From contig NZ_JAGPOX010000114.1 of the NCBI RefSeq assembly GCF_019038435.1, positions 1 to 32,173 of the forward strand: DNA of 32,173 bases, written 5' to 3'. Made by a program: the position numbers and the translations under genes. The stretch is from Nocardia alni. Its GTDB lineage: Bacteria > Actinomycetota > Actinomycetes > Mycobacteriales > Mycobacteriaceae. Position 1 is the stretch's first letter; every line of letters begins with the position of its first letter. Positions 7,072 to 14,046 of this stretch are shown here, piece by piece. The notes under the pieces are model-generated. The model was given only the letters and a program-made list of their open reading frames with translations, was not told the DNA's origin and searched no databases.

Positions 7072-8343
7072 ATGACCTCCGCCGATATCCAGGATGTCGT
7101 CAATGCCGGGCTGGCCGGACTGACGGCGATGCCCGCCGCGGACGAGCACTGGCTGACGTTCTATCGGCACCTGCACGCGCACCCCGAACTCTCGGGCGCC
7201 GAATTCGACACCGCGCGGCTGGTCGCGGACGAGTTGCGGGCGATGCCAGGCTGGGAGGTCACCGAGGGCGTCGGGGGAACCGGCGTGGTCGGCGTGCTGG
7301 GCGGCGGCCCGGGCCCGGTGATCTGGTTGCGCGCGGATTTGGACGCGCTGCCGGTGCAGGAGGAGACCGGCCTGGACTACGCCTCCCGGAATCCGGGCGT
7401 CATGCACGCCTGCGGGCACGACGTCCACGTCACCGCGCTACTGGGCGCCTGTGCGCGGCTGTCCGCCGAACCAGGACCGCCGGGCACGGTCGTCGCGGTG
7501 TTCCAGCCCGCCGAGGAGGCCGGCGCGGGCGCGCAGGGCATGCTCGCCGACGGCATACTCGAGCGGTTCCCGCGGCCGCGGATCGTGTTGGGGCAGCACG
7601 TCGCCCCGCTTCCGGCCGGGGTGATCATCAGCCGCGGCGGTCCGCTGATGGCGGCGGCGGATTCGATCCGGGTGCGGCTGATCGGCGCCGGCGGGCACGC
7701 CTCGATGCCGCATGCCGCGGTGAACCCGCTGACCATGGCCGCCTCGCTGGTGCTGCGGCTGCAGGAACTGTCAGCACAGCACAGCTCGCTGCCCGCCCCA
7801 CCCGTGCTGACACCCGGGTCGCTGCACGTCGGCACCCGCGCGAACATCATCGCCGACGAGGCCGAATTGCAGCTGAGCCTGCGGACCTTCACGCCCGGCT
7901 CGCGCGAGACCATCCTCGCGGGGATTCGCCGGATGGCCGAGGCGGAGGCGAAATCGGCGGGCGCGCGGCAGGATCCGGTGGTCGAGATATTCGACAGCTT
8001 CCCGTTGACGGTCAACACCGCACCGGATACCGATCGGCTGCTGGCGACGTTCGTCCAGCACGGCTTCCCCGCCGTGCCGCTGCCGAACCCGGTCACCGGT
8101 AGCGAGGACTTCGGCCTGTTCGGCACGGCCGCGGGCTGTGCGTCGGTCTTCTGGCACATCGGCGGATTCGCCGCCGAGCGGTACGCCCCGGACGATTGGG
8201 TTCGCCTGTTCGAGGAGCAGGTGCAGCCCGCCTGGGCCGCGTCCAACCACTCTCCGCGGTTCGCGCCCGACCCGGAGCAGACCCTGCCCCCGGCGATCAA
8301 CGCGATGGTCGTCGCGGCCCGTACCGAACTCACCGCCGGCTGA
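7072..8343 (+). CDS. M20D family amidohydrolase (hippurate hydrolase/aminoacylase-like)
   Basis: This 423-residue metal-dependent amidohydrolase of peptidase family M20 subfamily D cleaves N-acyl amino acids or similar amides. The start ATG 7072 has CAGGAG seven bases upstream. Metal-binding and catalytic landmarks appear in order: HLHAHPELS near residue 33, WLRADLDALPVQEETGLDY near 84-102, HACGHDVHVTALLG near 109-122 (Cys and His ligands), QPAEEAGAGAQGM near 146 (catalytic Glu and metal Glu), the lid domain with GGHASMPHAAVNP near 208, and the C-terminal GSEDFGLFG carrying the last ligand region. It has no signal peptide, so it acts in the cytoplasm. It ends seven bases before the convergent NlpC/P60 gene. 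Natural substrate unknown. Confidence 0.92.
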   Translation: MTSADIQDVVNAGLAGLTAMPAADEHWLTFYRHLHAHPELSGAEFDTARLVADELRAMPGWEVTEGVGGTGVVGVLGGGPGPVIWLRADLDALPVQEETGLDYASRNPGVMHACGHDVHVTALLGACARLSAEPGPPGTVVAVFQPAEEAGAGAQGMLADGILERFPRPRIVLGQHVAPLPAGVIISRGGPLMAAADSIRVRLIGAGGHASMPHAAVNPLTMAASLVLRLQELSAQHSSLPAPPVLTPGSLHVGTRANIIADEAELQLSLRTFTPGSRETILAGIRRMAEAEAKSAGARQDPVVEIFDSFPLTVNTAPDTDRLLATFVQHGFPAVPLPNPVTGSEDFGLFGTAAGCASVFWHIGGFAAERYAPDDWVRLFEEQVQPAWAASNHSPRFAPDPEQTLPPAINAMVVAARTELTAG

Positions 8344-8350
8344 GTCATCG

Positions 8351-9229
8351 TCAGAACCTCCGGGCGCCGGTGATCGACATCTCGTCGAGTGGCGCCGTCG
8401 TCACGCCGGTGCTTTCGGTGCCGGCGTGGATGATCCTGCCCCCGCCGGCGTAGATCGCCGAGTGGCTGCCGCCGTTGTAGGACACCAGGTCTCCCGGCTG
8501 CAGATCGTTCAGCGGGACCGGGGTGCCGGAGTTCAGCTGTTCGTAGCTGGTGCGCGGCAGATCGACACCCGCCTGCGCGTAGGACCACTTCACCAGACCG
8601 GAGCAGTCGAAAGCGTCGGGTCCCGCGGAACCGTAGCGGTAGCCGGAGCCGAGCTTGGAGCGTGCGGCTTCCACGGCCCTCTCGCCTTTGGTCTTGTGCG
8701 GGGTCATGGCGTGCGGAGCCATGGCATGCGGTGTCAGAATGTGCGGCGCCAGGGACTGTGCGGGCGGCGGGGTGACCGTCATCGCCTCGGGGTAGGGCGC
8801 CGGAGCCATCGACTGCGGAGCCAGCGGAATCATCGACCGCATTTCCGGAACCGCGAACAGACTGTGCAAGTCGATTCCCGGAATGGCGGATTCCAATTGT
8901 CGGACCACCCCCGGGACGGAGAATTCCGGCGCGGCGGCAGCCGGCGCGGCGGGCTCGATGCGCGGCGTATTCGCCGCATTCCCTACGGCCGGTGTCGGCG
9001 CGGCGGTAATCGAACGGAGAGAATCCGTCACCGCAGTCGGAATCTGAATACCGTTCGGAACTTCGATCACGCCTACCCCCGGAACCGGCAGCGGCTGAGC
9101 CGATGCCTGGCCGGTGGTCAACAATATGGCACCGACCGCGCCGACCGTGGCCGCACCGACTGCCAGTGCGAACCACAGCACCCGCCGCAGATAGCGGATA
9201 TATCGGACGTCGTCTGTTCCTGCGCTCAT
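8351..9229 (-). CDS. Exported NlpC/P60 family cell-wall peptidase
   Basis: The 292-residue product starts at ATG 9229, eight bases after GGAGG; the frame is open for 56 more codons upstream, but those lack a ribosome-binding site. Residues 17-38 are a hydrophobic segment followed by GQASA, which reads as a Sec signal with cleavage near residue 44, or else a membrane anchor. Residues 45-185 are Pro/Ala-rich, ending with the His-containing repeat TPHAMAPHAMTPH. Residues 190-292 are the NlpC/P60 domain: Cys209 in DAFDCSGLVKWSYAQAG, His256 in GGSHSAIYAGG and a polar third residue near 268. Such enzymes cleave peptide stems of peptidoglycan outside the membrane. It is convergent with the M20 gene. 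The upstream region 9230-9466 is unusually AT-rich. Confidence 0.88.
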   Translation of the reverse strand: MSAGTDDVRYIRYLRRVLWFALAVGAATVGAVGAILLTTGQASAQPLPVPGVGVIEVPNGIQIPTAVTDSLRSITAAPTPAVGNAANTPRIEPAAPAAAAPEFSVPGVVRQLESAIPGIDLHSLFAVPEMRSMIPLAPQSMAPAPYPEAMTVTPPPAQSLAPHILTPHAMAPHAMTPHKTKGERAVEAARSKLGSGYRYGSAGPDAFDCSGLVKWSYAQAGVDLPRTSYEQLNSGTPVPLNDLQPGDLVSYNGGSHSAIYAGGGRIIHAGTESTGVTTAPLDEMSITGARRF

Positions 9230-9466
9230 GTTGCGGTCCTCCGATCCTCGCGCCGAGGGTCGATCGGGGCCGTGCGACGCCGCGTCCTGTGGCGCGGGTG
9301 ACTCCCGTCGAGCTCCTCGAAAAGATTCGAAAAACATCACGGTGGAGCGTTCCAGTCGAGCGGATCCGAGGGGCAATAATTCCCGTCGATAGGGCAAATT
9401 AAAGGAAGAAACACACCTTTTATCGATAACGAGACGGTAAATAATAGGATAACGGTCTATATCGAA

Positions 9467-9507
9467 GAAATGCCCCGCAATGCATTGTTCGCATTGCGGG
9501 GCATTTC
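9467..9507. terminator. 17-bp-stem terminator downstream of the partition genes
   Basis: GAAATGCCCCGCAATGC (9467-9483) and GCATTGCGGGGCATTTC (9491-9507) are perfect inverted arms around ATTGTTC. It begins 11 bases after the ParB-like stop codon in the direction of transcription and separates the partition pair from the NlpC/P60 promoter region. Confidence 0.85.
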
Positions 9508-9518
9508 GAAAAAGGAAT

Positions 9519-10403
9519 TCAGGCGCTGATCTGCTGCTCGATCTGCTCGGCCAGGCCGCGCAATTTCGCCGCGAACTCCCGGGCCGCCGCCGGGTCGCCG
9601 CCGGACCCCTTGACGATCCGGCGGGTCAGCGCGTTCAGTCGCGATTCGGCGGTGCTGAACAGATCGGCGGGGCGCTCGGATGTGCCGTCCGCCAATTCGC
9701 CGCGCAGCCAGGACTGCAACCGCCGTACCGTCTGCTCGCTGTCGAATTCGGGCCGATCGCCCTCGTGCGCCAGCACCGCGACCGCCTCGCGGAGTTTACC
9801 GGCGGTGACCTTCAGATCACCCGCCGCGAGCGTGGCGTAGACGGTGACGGCCGCGTCCTCGCCGTGTTCGGCCGCCACCGGCAGCAATTCGCGGATCTGG
9901 CCCTCGTTGATGCCCGGCGCCATCGGGTGCAGCCGGGCCGCCAGCGGCCAGGCGCGAATCAGCTTGTGCGCGTAGGAACGCTGCATATCCCAGCGCTGTT
10001 CGACATAATCGTCGAAACTCGCGTAGGCGCTACGGTAGAGGCGTCCGTCGCGCACGATCTGCAGCGCGCGCCCGGCAGCCCAGAACGCGATGCGCAGCGT
10101 CCCGATCGAGGATTCGCACGCCGACAGCTGGGTCTGCTCGCCCTCACTGAGCGGGCCGTCACCCGCGGCGGGCAGCGGCATCGTCAGCACGTTCGGGCCG
10201 AGATCGATATCCCGCACCATGGCTTCGGATATCGCGGCGGGCACGACCGTCAGGGTGTTGCCGGAGCCGTCGGCCGAGCGTTTCCATTCGGCGTCACGCA
10301 GTGGCGAGACCGCGGGCGTATGTTCGGCGGAATCGGCCAGCGGATTGGCGAGCACGGACTGCGCCGTACCGCCGATCATGGATTTCCTGCGTTGCGGAGG
10401 CAT
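9519..10403 (-). CDS. ParB-like partner of ParA (putative DNA-binding partition protein)
   Basis: This 294-residue protein is encoded directly after parA, with an ATGA overlap at 10403 and GGAGGTG eight bases before the start. The N-terminal 80 residues look flexible. Residues 90-160 are helical, with a putative helix-turn-helix in RLYRSAYASFDDYVEQRWDM and RSYAHKLIRA near 121-151. This pattern recurs in actinobacterial plasmid and phage DNA-binding proteins. The C-terminal third (residues 205-294) is helical and ends REFAAKLRGLAEQIEQQISA, suggesting oligomerisation. The usual chromosomal ParB GERR-type CTPase motif is not visible. By position it should bind a centromere and engage ParA. The assignment is contextual more than sequence-based. 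Confidence 0.6.
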   Translation of the reverse strand: MPPQRRKSMIGGTAQSVLANPLADSAEHTPAVSPLRDAEWKRSADGSGNTLTVVPAAISEAMVRDIDLGPNVLTMPLPAAGDGPLSEGEQTQLSACESSIGTLRIAFWAAGRALQIVRDGRLYRSAYASFDDYVEQRWDMQRSYAHKLIRAWPLAARLHPMAPGINEGQIRELLPVAAEHGEDAAVTVYATLAAGDLKVTAGKLREAVAVLAHEGDRPEFDSEQTVRRLQSWLRGELADGTSERPADLFSTAESRLNALTRRIVKGSGGDPAAAREFAAKLRGLAEQIEQQISA

Positions 10404-11170
10404 CAGGCGGGCACCTCCTGGGGTTGGCGGGCCGGTGAAACCGGCGGAATGGGCAGGCGCGCCGCGGCGCGATAGGGAGCGACCAACTCGTCGCCCACCT
10501 GACGGTATTCACCGAGATCCAGCAGCGGATTCTCCGCGCCTTCGCCGACTTCCCCATCGGCGGCCTCTCGATACCATTTCCAGGCGCTCACATAGGATTT
10601 GAACACGTCGTAATCCGCATTTTCCAGATGTGCCCGCTGCGTGCGATATTCGGTCGAGACGTTGACACCATTTTTCATGGTCACCGGAACCTTCGTCATC
10701 AGGACACGGACCCGGATTTCCCGAGCCGCGTCCACGGCCGCCTCCTCGGCGGCCCGATATGTGCTCGGCACTCGTTTCACCTCCGAGGGACTCACGCTCG
10801 TCAACAGCACCAGCTCATCGGTCGACGGAATGGCGGCCTTGAAGATATCCGCCGATTCACCGCCGGCGTCCACGATCACCACGTCGTAGTCCGCGGAATT
10901 ATCGGCGATACAGTCGCCGACGTGCCGGGACGGGAATGCGATGAGCGTGAACGGCATTTCCACTTCACCCTTGGTGAGGCGCCGATACCAGGAGTACCCG
11001 GTCTGGCTCAGCGGGTCGGCATCGATCACCAGCACCCGCAGGCTGTGCACCTGCGAGAAATAGCCCGCGAGAAAGAAGGCGGACGTGGTCTTCCCGACCC
11101 CGCCCTTGAGATTTCCCAGTGTCACCACCAGGGGCTCGGGTAGATCCAATTCGGCAACAGAATTCGTCAT
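10403..11170 (-). CDS. ParA-family partition ATPase
   Basis: This is a 255-residue ParA/MinD-type P-loop ATPase. The start ATG 11170 is chosen over an upstream in-frame codon because GGAGG lies seven bases before it. The deviant Walker A motif KGGVGKTT is at residues 22-29, with LRVLVIDADPLSQTG (Walker A') after it and YDVVIVDAGGESAD (Walker B). There is no N-terminal DNA-binding extension, as in small type Ib plasmid ParA proteins. Such ATPases move DNA cargo over the nucleoid together with a ParB-like adaptor, here the overlapping downstream gene. No oriC, replication initiator, smc or gid gene is near, so this is not the chromosomal parAB locus. It may be a plasmid or integrative-element relic. 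Confidence 0.85.
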   Translation of the reverse strand: MTNSVAELDLPEPLVVTLGNLKGGVGKTTSAFFLAGYFSQVHSLRVLVIDADPLSQTGYSWYRRLTKGEVEMPFTLIAFPSRHVGDCIADNSADYDVVIVDAGGESADIFKAAIPSTDELVLLTSVSPSEVKRVPSTYRAAEEAAVDAAREIRVRVLMTKVPVTMKNGVNVSTEYRTQRAHLENADYDVFKSYVSAWKWYREAADGEVGEGAENPLLDLGEYRQVGDELVAPYRAAARLPIPPVSPARQPQEVPA

Positions 11171-11252
11171 GGACGGTCCTCCAGCAGTAGGAGAAAAACT
11201 GTGCGCGGTCAGTTTTACATTGCGAGACTCCGAATCGTCCGATTTGCTCGGC

Positions 11253-11268
11253 GTGTCCAATTGGACAC
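11253..11268. promoter_or_regulatory. Perfect 16-bp palindrome upstream of parA (candidate centromere or operator)
   Basis: GTGTCCAATTGGACAC is a perfect palindrome 82 bases upstream of the parA start and 6 bases beyond the end of the tetR gene. It differs from the chromosomal parS consensus. It appears once in the window as far as I can see. Binding by the ParB-like protein or by an unlinked regulator are both possible. Confidence 0.6.
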
Positions 11269-11274
11269 AGCCGA

Positions 11275-11835
11275 TCAGTCGTCGAGAAGTGCGTCCGCGA
11301 GCCCGCGCGCGTATTGCTCGTCGGTGCCGGGAATCGAGAACACCACCCGGAAGTACAGCGGCGCGACGATCCGGTCCAGCACGGCGTCGAGCGACGGCGC
11401 TGGCTCACCGCGGTCGCGCGCGGCCGCAAGCATCGGCTCGAATCGATCGCTCACCCGGCGCAGACATTCCCGCATCACGGCCCGGCGCTCGTCGATGTCG
11501 GCGGCCACCTCGGCACGGAAGAAGGCGATGCCGCCGGGCCTGCTCAGATCCTCGAGCGTCCAGGCCGCATGCGCGGCCAGATCCTCCCGCAGATCATCGA
11601 CACACTCGGGCGCCGCCTCGGAGCGCCGCGCGTCGATATCGGCCAGCAGCTCGGGCAGGCCGCCCCACCGGCGGTAGATCGTGCTCGCGGTGACCCCGGC
11701 ACGAGCGGCGATGGCCGGAACCGTCACGTTGGCGGGACCGCACTTGGCCACGAGATCCGTCGTCGCCCGATGCACGGCGTCTCGCACCCGGGCGCTGCGG
11801 CCGCCCGGGCGCCGGGTGGGGGGCTCGGGGTCCAT
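11275..11835 (-). CDS. TetR-family repressor, divergent from SnoaL-like gene
   Basis: This 186-residue TetR/AcrR repressor has its helix-turn-helix at about residues 38-60 (VTVPAIAARAGVTASTIYRR) and a larger ligand-binding C-terminal domain ending GLADALLDD. ATG 11835 is preceded by TAGTAT and then six bases, so the transcript is probably leaderless. It faces the SnoaL-like gene across an 87-base gap holding two near-identical 24-bp palindromes, one overlapping its own -10 box. It very likely represses both itself and the SnoaL-like gene. The ligand is unknown but could be the substrate or product of that enzyme. Confidence 0.88.
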   Translation of the reverse strand: MDPEPPTRRPGGRSARVRDAVHRATTDLVAKCGPANVTVPAIAARAGVTASTIYRRWGGLPELLADIDARRSEAAPECVDDLREDLAAHAAWTLEDLSRPGGIAFFRAEVAADIDERRAVMRECLRRVSDRFEPMLAAARDRGEPAPSLDAVLDRIVAPLYFRVVFSIPGTDEQYARGLADALLDD

Positions 11836-11844
11836 CTCCCCATA

Positions 11845-11914
11845 CTAAAGCAAAGATGTTTGCGTTAATCGCAGACCTGCCGTACGGTCACTAAAGCCAA
11901 CATCTTTGCTTTAG
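11845..11914. promoter_or_regulatory. Paired TetR operators and divergent promoters
   Basis: Operator 1 spans 11845-11868 and operator 2 spans 11891-11914. The stretch CTAAAGCAAAGATGTTTG at 11845-11862 is repeated inverted at 11897-11914 with one mismatch. Each operator is itself a dyad (GCAAA-GATG-TTTGC core in the first; CTAAAGC and GCTTTAG ends in the second). The SnoaL promoter has -35 TTGCGT (11860-11865, inside operator 1), a 17-base spacer and -10 TACGGT (11883-11888), just before operator 2. The tetR -10 TAGTAT (minus strand, 11842-11847) overlaps operator 1. Confidence 0.8.
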
Positions 11915-11922
11915 GAGATACG

Positions 11923-12303
11923 ATGACCGACACCGCCCGTACCCTCGGCACCCGGTTCCACGCCGCCCTGTCCACCGGCGACTGGGCGGGAATCCGCTCC
12001 CTGCTGCACGACGACGCCACGTGGACCCTGCCGGGCGACAACGCGATCTCGGGCGTCGCCGTCGGCGGGGACGCCGTGGTCGAGCGCGCCCGCACGATCG
12101 CCGGGTACGGCCTGAACTTCGACCTGCTGCACATCCTGGTCAGCCGGGAGAACATGGCCCTGTCGCTGCACAACACGGCCCGCCGCGGCGATGTGGTGCT
12201 GGACGAGTACCTGTCCACGGTCTGCCGTCTGCGCGAGGGCAAGATCGCCGAGATCGAGACCTACCTGTCCGACCTCCCCGGCATGAACGCCTTCTTCGTC
12301 TGA
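11923..12303 (+). CDS. SnoaL-like (NTF2 fold) protein under TetR control
   Basis: This 126-residue protein belongs to the SnoaL/nuclear transport factor 2-like fold (MTDTARTLGTRFHAALSTGDWAGIRSLLHDDATWTLPG at the N-terminus, then DEYLSTVCRLREGKIAEIETYLSD). Members act as small isomerases, cyclases or hydrolases, or bind hydrophobic ligands in a cone-shaped pocket. Here the substrate cannot be told. The start ATG 11923 has AGGAG five bases upstream. It is the only gene in its transcript before the EamA leader promoter, and is divergent from a TetR gene whose operators flank its promoter, so it is probably induced by a small molecule. Confidence 0.82.
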   Translation: MTDTARTLGTRFHAALSTGDWAGIRSLLHDDATWTLPGDNAISGVAVGGDAVVERARTIAGYGLNFDLLHILVSRENMALSLHNTARRGDVVLDEYLSTVCRLREGKIAEIETYLSDLPGMNAFFV

Positions 12304-12325
12304 TCTGCTCCCCGCCACCGGCGGG

Positions 12326-12331
12326 TACAGT
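12326..12331 (+). promoter_or_regulatory. -10 box of the EamA leader transcript
   Basis: TACAGT is followed by exactly six bases and then GTG 12338. This geometry places the transcript start at the first base of the short ORF, so the leader peptide would be translated leaderlessly. No convincing -35 box is visible. Confidence 0.5.
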
Positions 12332-12337
12332 GGCTGC

Positions 12338-12379
12338 GTGCACCGAATCTTCACCATCACCCCGCCTCCTGCCTTCTGA
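12338..12379 (+). CDS. Putative 13-codon leader peptide with Pro-Pro-Pro motif
   Basis: The ORF GTG CAC CGA ... TGA encodes VHRIFTITPPPAF. It begins six bases after a -10 box and ends 137 bases before the EamA exporter start. Three consecutive Pro codons near the end would slow ribosomes, and the stop codon lies in the loop of a hairpin whose left arm lies inside the ORF. Leaderless short ORFs of this kind are the usual sensors of attenuators in actinobacteria. I do not recognise this peptide. The call rests on position, geometry and the associated RNA pairing. Confidence 0.5.
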   Translation: MHRIFTITPPPAF

Positions 12380-12473
12380 GCGGGGTGGCTCAGCGGCCGG
12401 GTAGCGACAGCTCCCCGGTCGGTCATTGATACCTGTTCGCGGTACGCGCATCGGTAGCACTCGTACACCCCGC
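12358..12473 (+). promoter_or_regulatory. Attenuator-like leader RNA of the EamA gene
   Basis: GCGGGGTG at 12380-12387 can pair perfectly with CACCCCGC at 12358-12365, inside the leader peptide ORF, or with an identical CACCCCGC at 12466-12473. Between them is a separate 7-bp stem, GGCCGGG (12395-12401) with CCCGGTC (12414-12420). Downstream a pyrimidine-rich run with five T lies at about 12485-12494, just before the AGGAG ribosome-binding site of the transporter. Two mutually exclusive partners for one segment are the hallmark of a switch; which state is ON is not determined. Confidence 0.5.
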
Positions 12474-12516
12474 GTCGTCGTATGTCCTTTTTCCTCGACG
12501 CAGGAGCACAACACAT

Positions 12517-13413
12517 ATGTCCGTCGACGTCGTCGCGCCCGCGCGCGATCGATCCGCCGTTACTCTCATCATTGCCGGAATCCTTTGGGGCACAGGAGGT
12601 TTATCGGGTTCCCTACTCGCCCGGCAAGCACATCTGCAACCACTGTCCGTCGCCGCCTACCGGCTGCTGCTCGGCGGCGCGATCGCGATCGCGCTGCTCG
12701 GTCTCTCCGGTGGGCTACGCGGGCTGCCGCGAAGCCGCGCCGCGGTGCGCCGCATAGCGCTCACCGGCGCGCTGCTCGGCTCCTTTCAGGGAGCCTATTT
12801 CATTGCGGTGCAGTATATTTCGGTTAGCATCGCCACCATGGTGACGATCGGGACGCTGCCCGTCTTCGTCGCCCTCGGTTCGGCGATACGCACCCACCAG
12901 CGGCCGGACGGGGCGACGCTCGCGGCGATCGCGGCCGCCGTGACCGGCTTGGCGCTGCTCACCTGGTCACCGGGCGGCGCCGCGACCGGCTGGCGTCTGG
13001 CCGCCGGTGTCGGTTTCGCACTGCTGGCCGCTGTGGGTTTCGCGATCCTGACACTGCTCACCCCCACCCCCGTGGAGGGTCTGGATCCGTTGCGCACCAC
13101 CGCATTCGGCATGCTCACGGGCGGCCTGCTGCTCACCCCAGCGGCCTTGGCCTACGGCATGGCCCTGCCGCTGCGACCCGACACGGTGGCCACGGCGGCC
13201 TACCTGGGCAGCGTGCCCACCGCCATCGCCTACACCGCGTACTTCAGGGGACTACGCACCGCAGCACCGATTTTCGCGGCGATCGCAGCGTTACTGGAGC
13301 CGCTGACCGCCGCACTGCTGTCCGCGTTCGTACTCGGTGATCGGCTCACCCTCGCGGGGTGGTGCGGCGGCGCACTGCTGATCCTCGCCCTGGTTGTGAG
13401 CAATCGCCGATGA
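12517..13413 (+). CDS. EamA/DMT-superfamily exporter
   Basis: This 298-residue inner-membrane protein of the drug/metabolite transporter superfamily has two tandem EamA domains, each of five transmembrane helices. The first repeat starts AVTLIIAGILWGTGGLSGSL. The second starts near residue 150 (GWRLAAGVGFALLAAVGFAIL) and contains ATAAYLGSVPTAIAYTAYF and ALLEPLTAALLSAFVLGDRLT, both typical of EamA repeats. Members export amino acids, metabolites or drugs; RhtA-type threonine exporters belong here, but the substrate cannot be read from sequence. The start is ATG 12517 with CAGGAG ten bases upstream. Expression is probably governed by the structured leader with a Pro-rich leader peptide at 12338-12473. 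A hairpin terminator follows. Confidence 0.9.
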   Translation: MSVDVVAPARDRSAVTLIIAGILWGTGGLSGSLLARQAHLQPLSVAAYRLLLGGAIAIALLGLSGGLRGLPRSRAAVRRIALTGALLGSFQGAYFIAVQYISVSIATMVTIGTLPVFVALGSAIRTHQRPDGATLAAIAAAVTGLALLTWSPGGAATGWRLAAGVGFALLAAVGFAILTLLTPTPVEGLDPLRTTAFGMLTGGLLLTPAALAYGMALPLRPDTVATAAYLGSVPTAIAYTAYFRGLRTAAPIFAAIAALLEPLTAALLSAFVLGDRLTLAGWCGGALLILALVVSNRR

Positions 13414-13427
13414 TCGAATAATCGGTT

Positions 13428-13462
13428 GCCGCCGAGACGATCTCGATGATCATCTCGGCGGC
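13428..13462. terminator. Bidirectional terminator between EamA and DUF1097 genes
   Basis: GCCGCCGAGA-C-GATC (13428-13442) pairs with GATC-A-TCTCGGCGGC (13448-13462): 14 base pairs with one mismatch and a 5-base loop. It starts 14 bases after the plus-strand stop and lies 44 bases before the minus-strand stop. Confidence 0.8.
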
Positions 13463-13506
13463 CACCGTGATCCCCGGCCGCCGGCACGGCTCGGGAAACA
13501 CTCGGG

Positions 13507-14046
13507 TCACGCCGGTTCGGCGACGACTTGCGGCTCGACGACCACCGGCCGGGGGAAGGCGAGCTTGGTCGACAGGTAGGCGAAGACGGGGCCGAGGAAG
13601 TTCATCACGACCACCGACACCCAGGCGGCGAGCAGATTGCCCTTGTCGAACCCGAATCCGCCGAAGTAGGTGGCGAAATAGGAGGCGAAGCCGAAGAACA
13701 TCCCCGGGATCAGCGAGAACATACCGATCCGGCCCGTATACATCAGCGCGCTGTTGACCACCAGGATGATCAGCGCCAGCACCGCGTCCTGCGCGAACCG
13801 CGAATGCCCGAAGGCCGTGCCGACGTGCTGATCGACCAGCACGATGAGCATGGCGAAGGTGGATCCGGCGGGCATGGCGGCCCACAGCTTGCGGGCCACC
13901 GGCAGGGACGGCCCACCGGCCAGGAAGGTGCCCGCCCAGCCGATGAAGATCGCCCAGGGCGGCAGGTTCAGGGCGGTGCCGCCGATGAAGGCGGTCAGGC
14001 CGGCCAGCAGGGAGGCCACGATCTCGTGGGGGACGCGGTCACGCAT
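13507..14046 (-). CDS. DUF1097-type membrane protein
   Basis: This 179-residue integral membrane protein has about five hydrophobic segments (EIVASLLAGLTAFIGGTALN, WAIFIGWAGTFLAGG, FAQDAVLALIILVVNSALMY, MFSLIPGMFFGFASYFATYF, AAWVSVVVMNFLGPVFAYL) and a short cytosolic tail. The layout matches DUF1097 proteins, which are uncharacterised but often sit beside amide or nucleobase catabolic genes. ATG 14046 has GGAG nine bases upstream and overlaps the amidohydrolase stop by 8 bases, so the two are translationally coupled. A role in uptake or channelling of the amidohydrolase substrate is plausible but unproven. Confidence 0.75.
   Translation of the reverse strand: MRDRVPHEIVASLLAGLTAFIGGTALNLPPWAIFIGWAGTFLAGGPSLPVARKLWAAMPAGSTFAMLIVLVDQHVGTAFGHSRFAQDAVLALIILVVNSALMYTGRIGMFSLIPGMFFGFASYFATYFGGFGFDKGNLLAAWVSVVVMNFLGPVFAYLSTKLAFPRPVVVEPQVVAEPA

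Noticed and set aside
8686..8760. Short DNA repeats considered as a CRISPR-like array.
   Set aside because: They are 15-base in-frame coding repeats with no spacers and no cas genes nearby.
9230..9397. N-terminal extension of the NlpC/P60 protein by 36 or 56 residues.
   Set aside because: No ribosome-binding site supports the upstream starts, while GGAGG is ideally placed before ATG 9229, and the signal peptide then sits at the N-terminus.
9230..9466. Possible c-di-AMP (ydaO-type) riboswitch in the AT-rich region upstream of the NlpC/P60 gene, where such elements are common in actinobacteria.
   Set aside because: I could not find the conserved ydaO blocks on the minus strand, and the region reads partly as an open frame. 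A covariance-model search would settle it.
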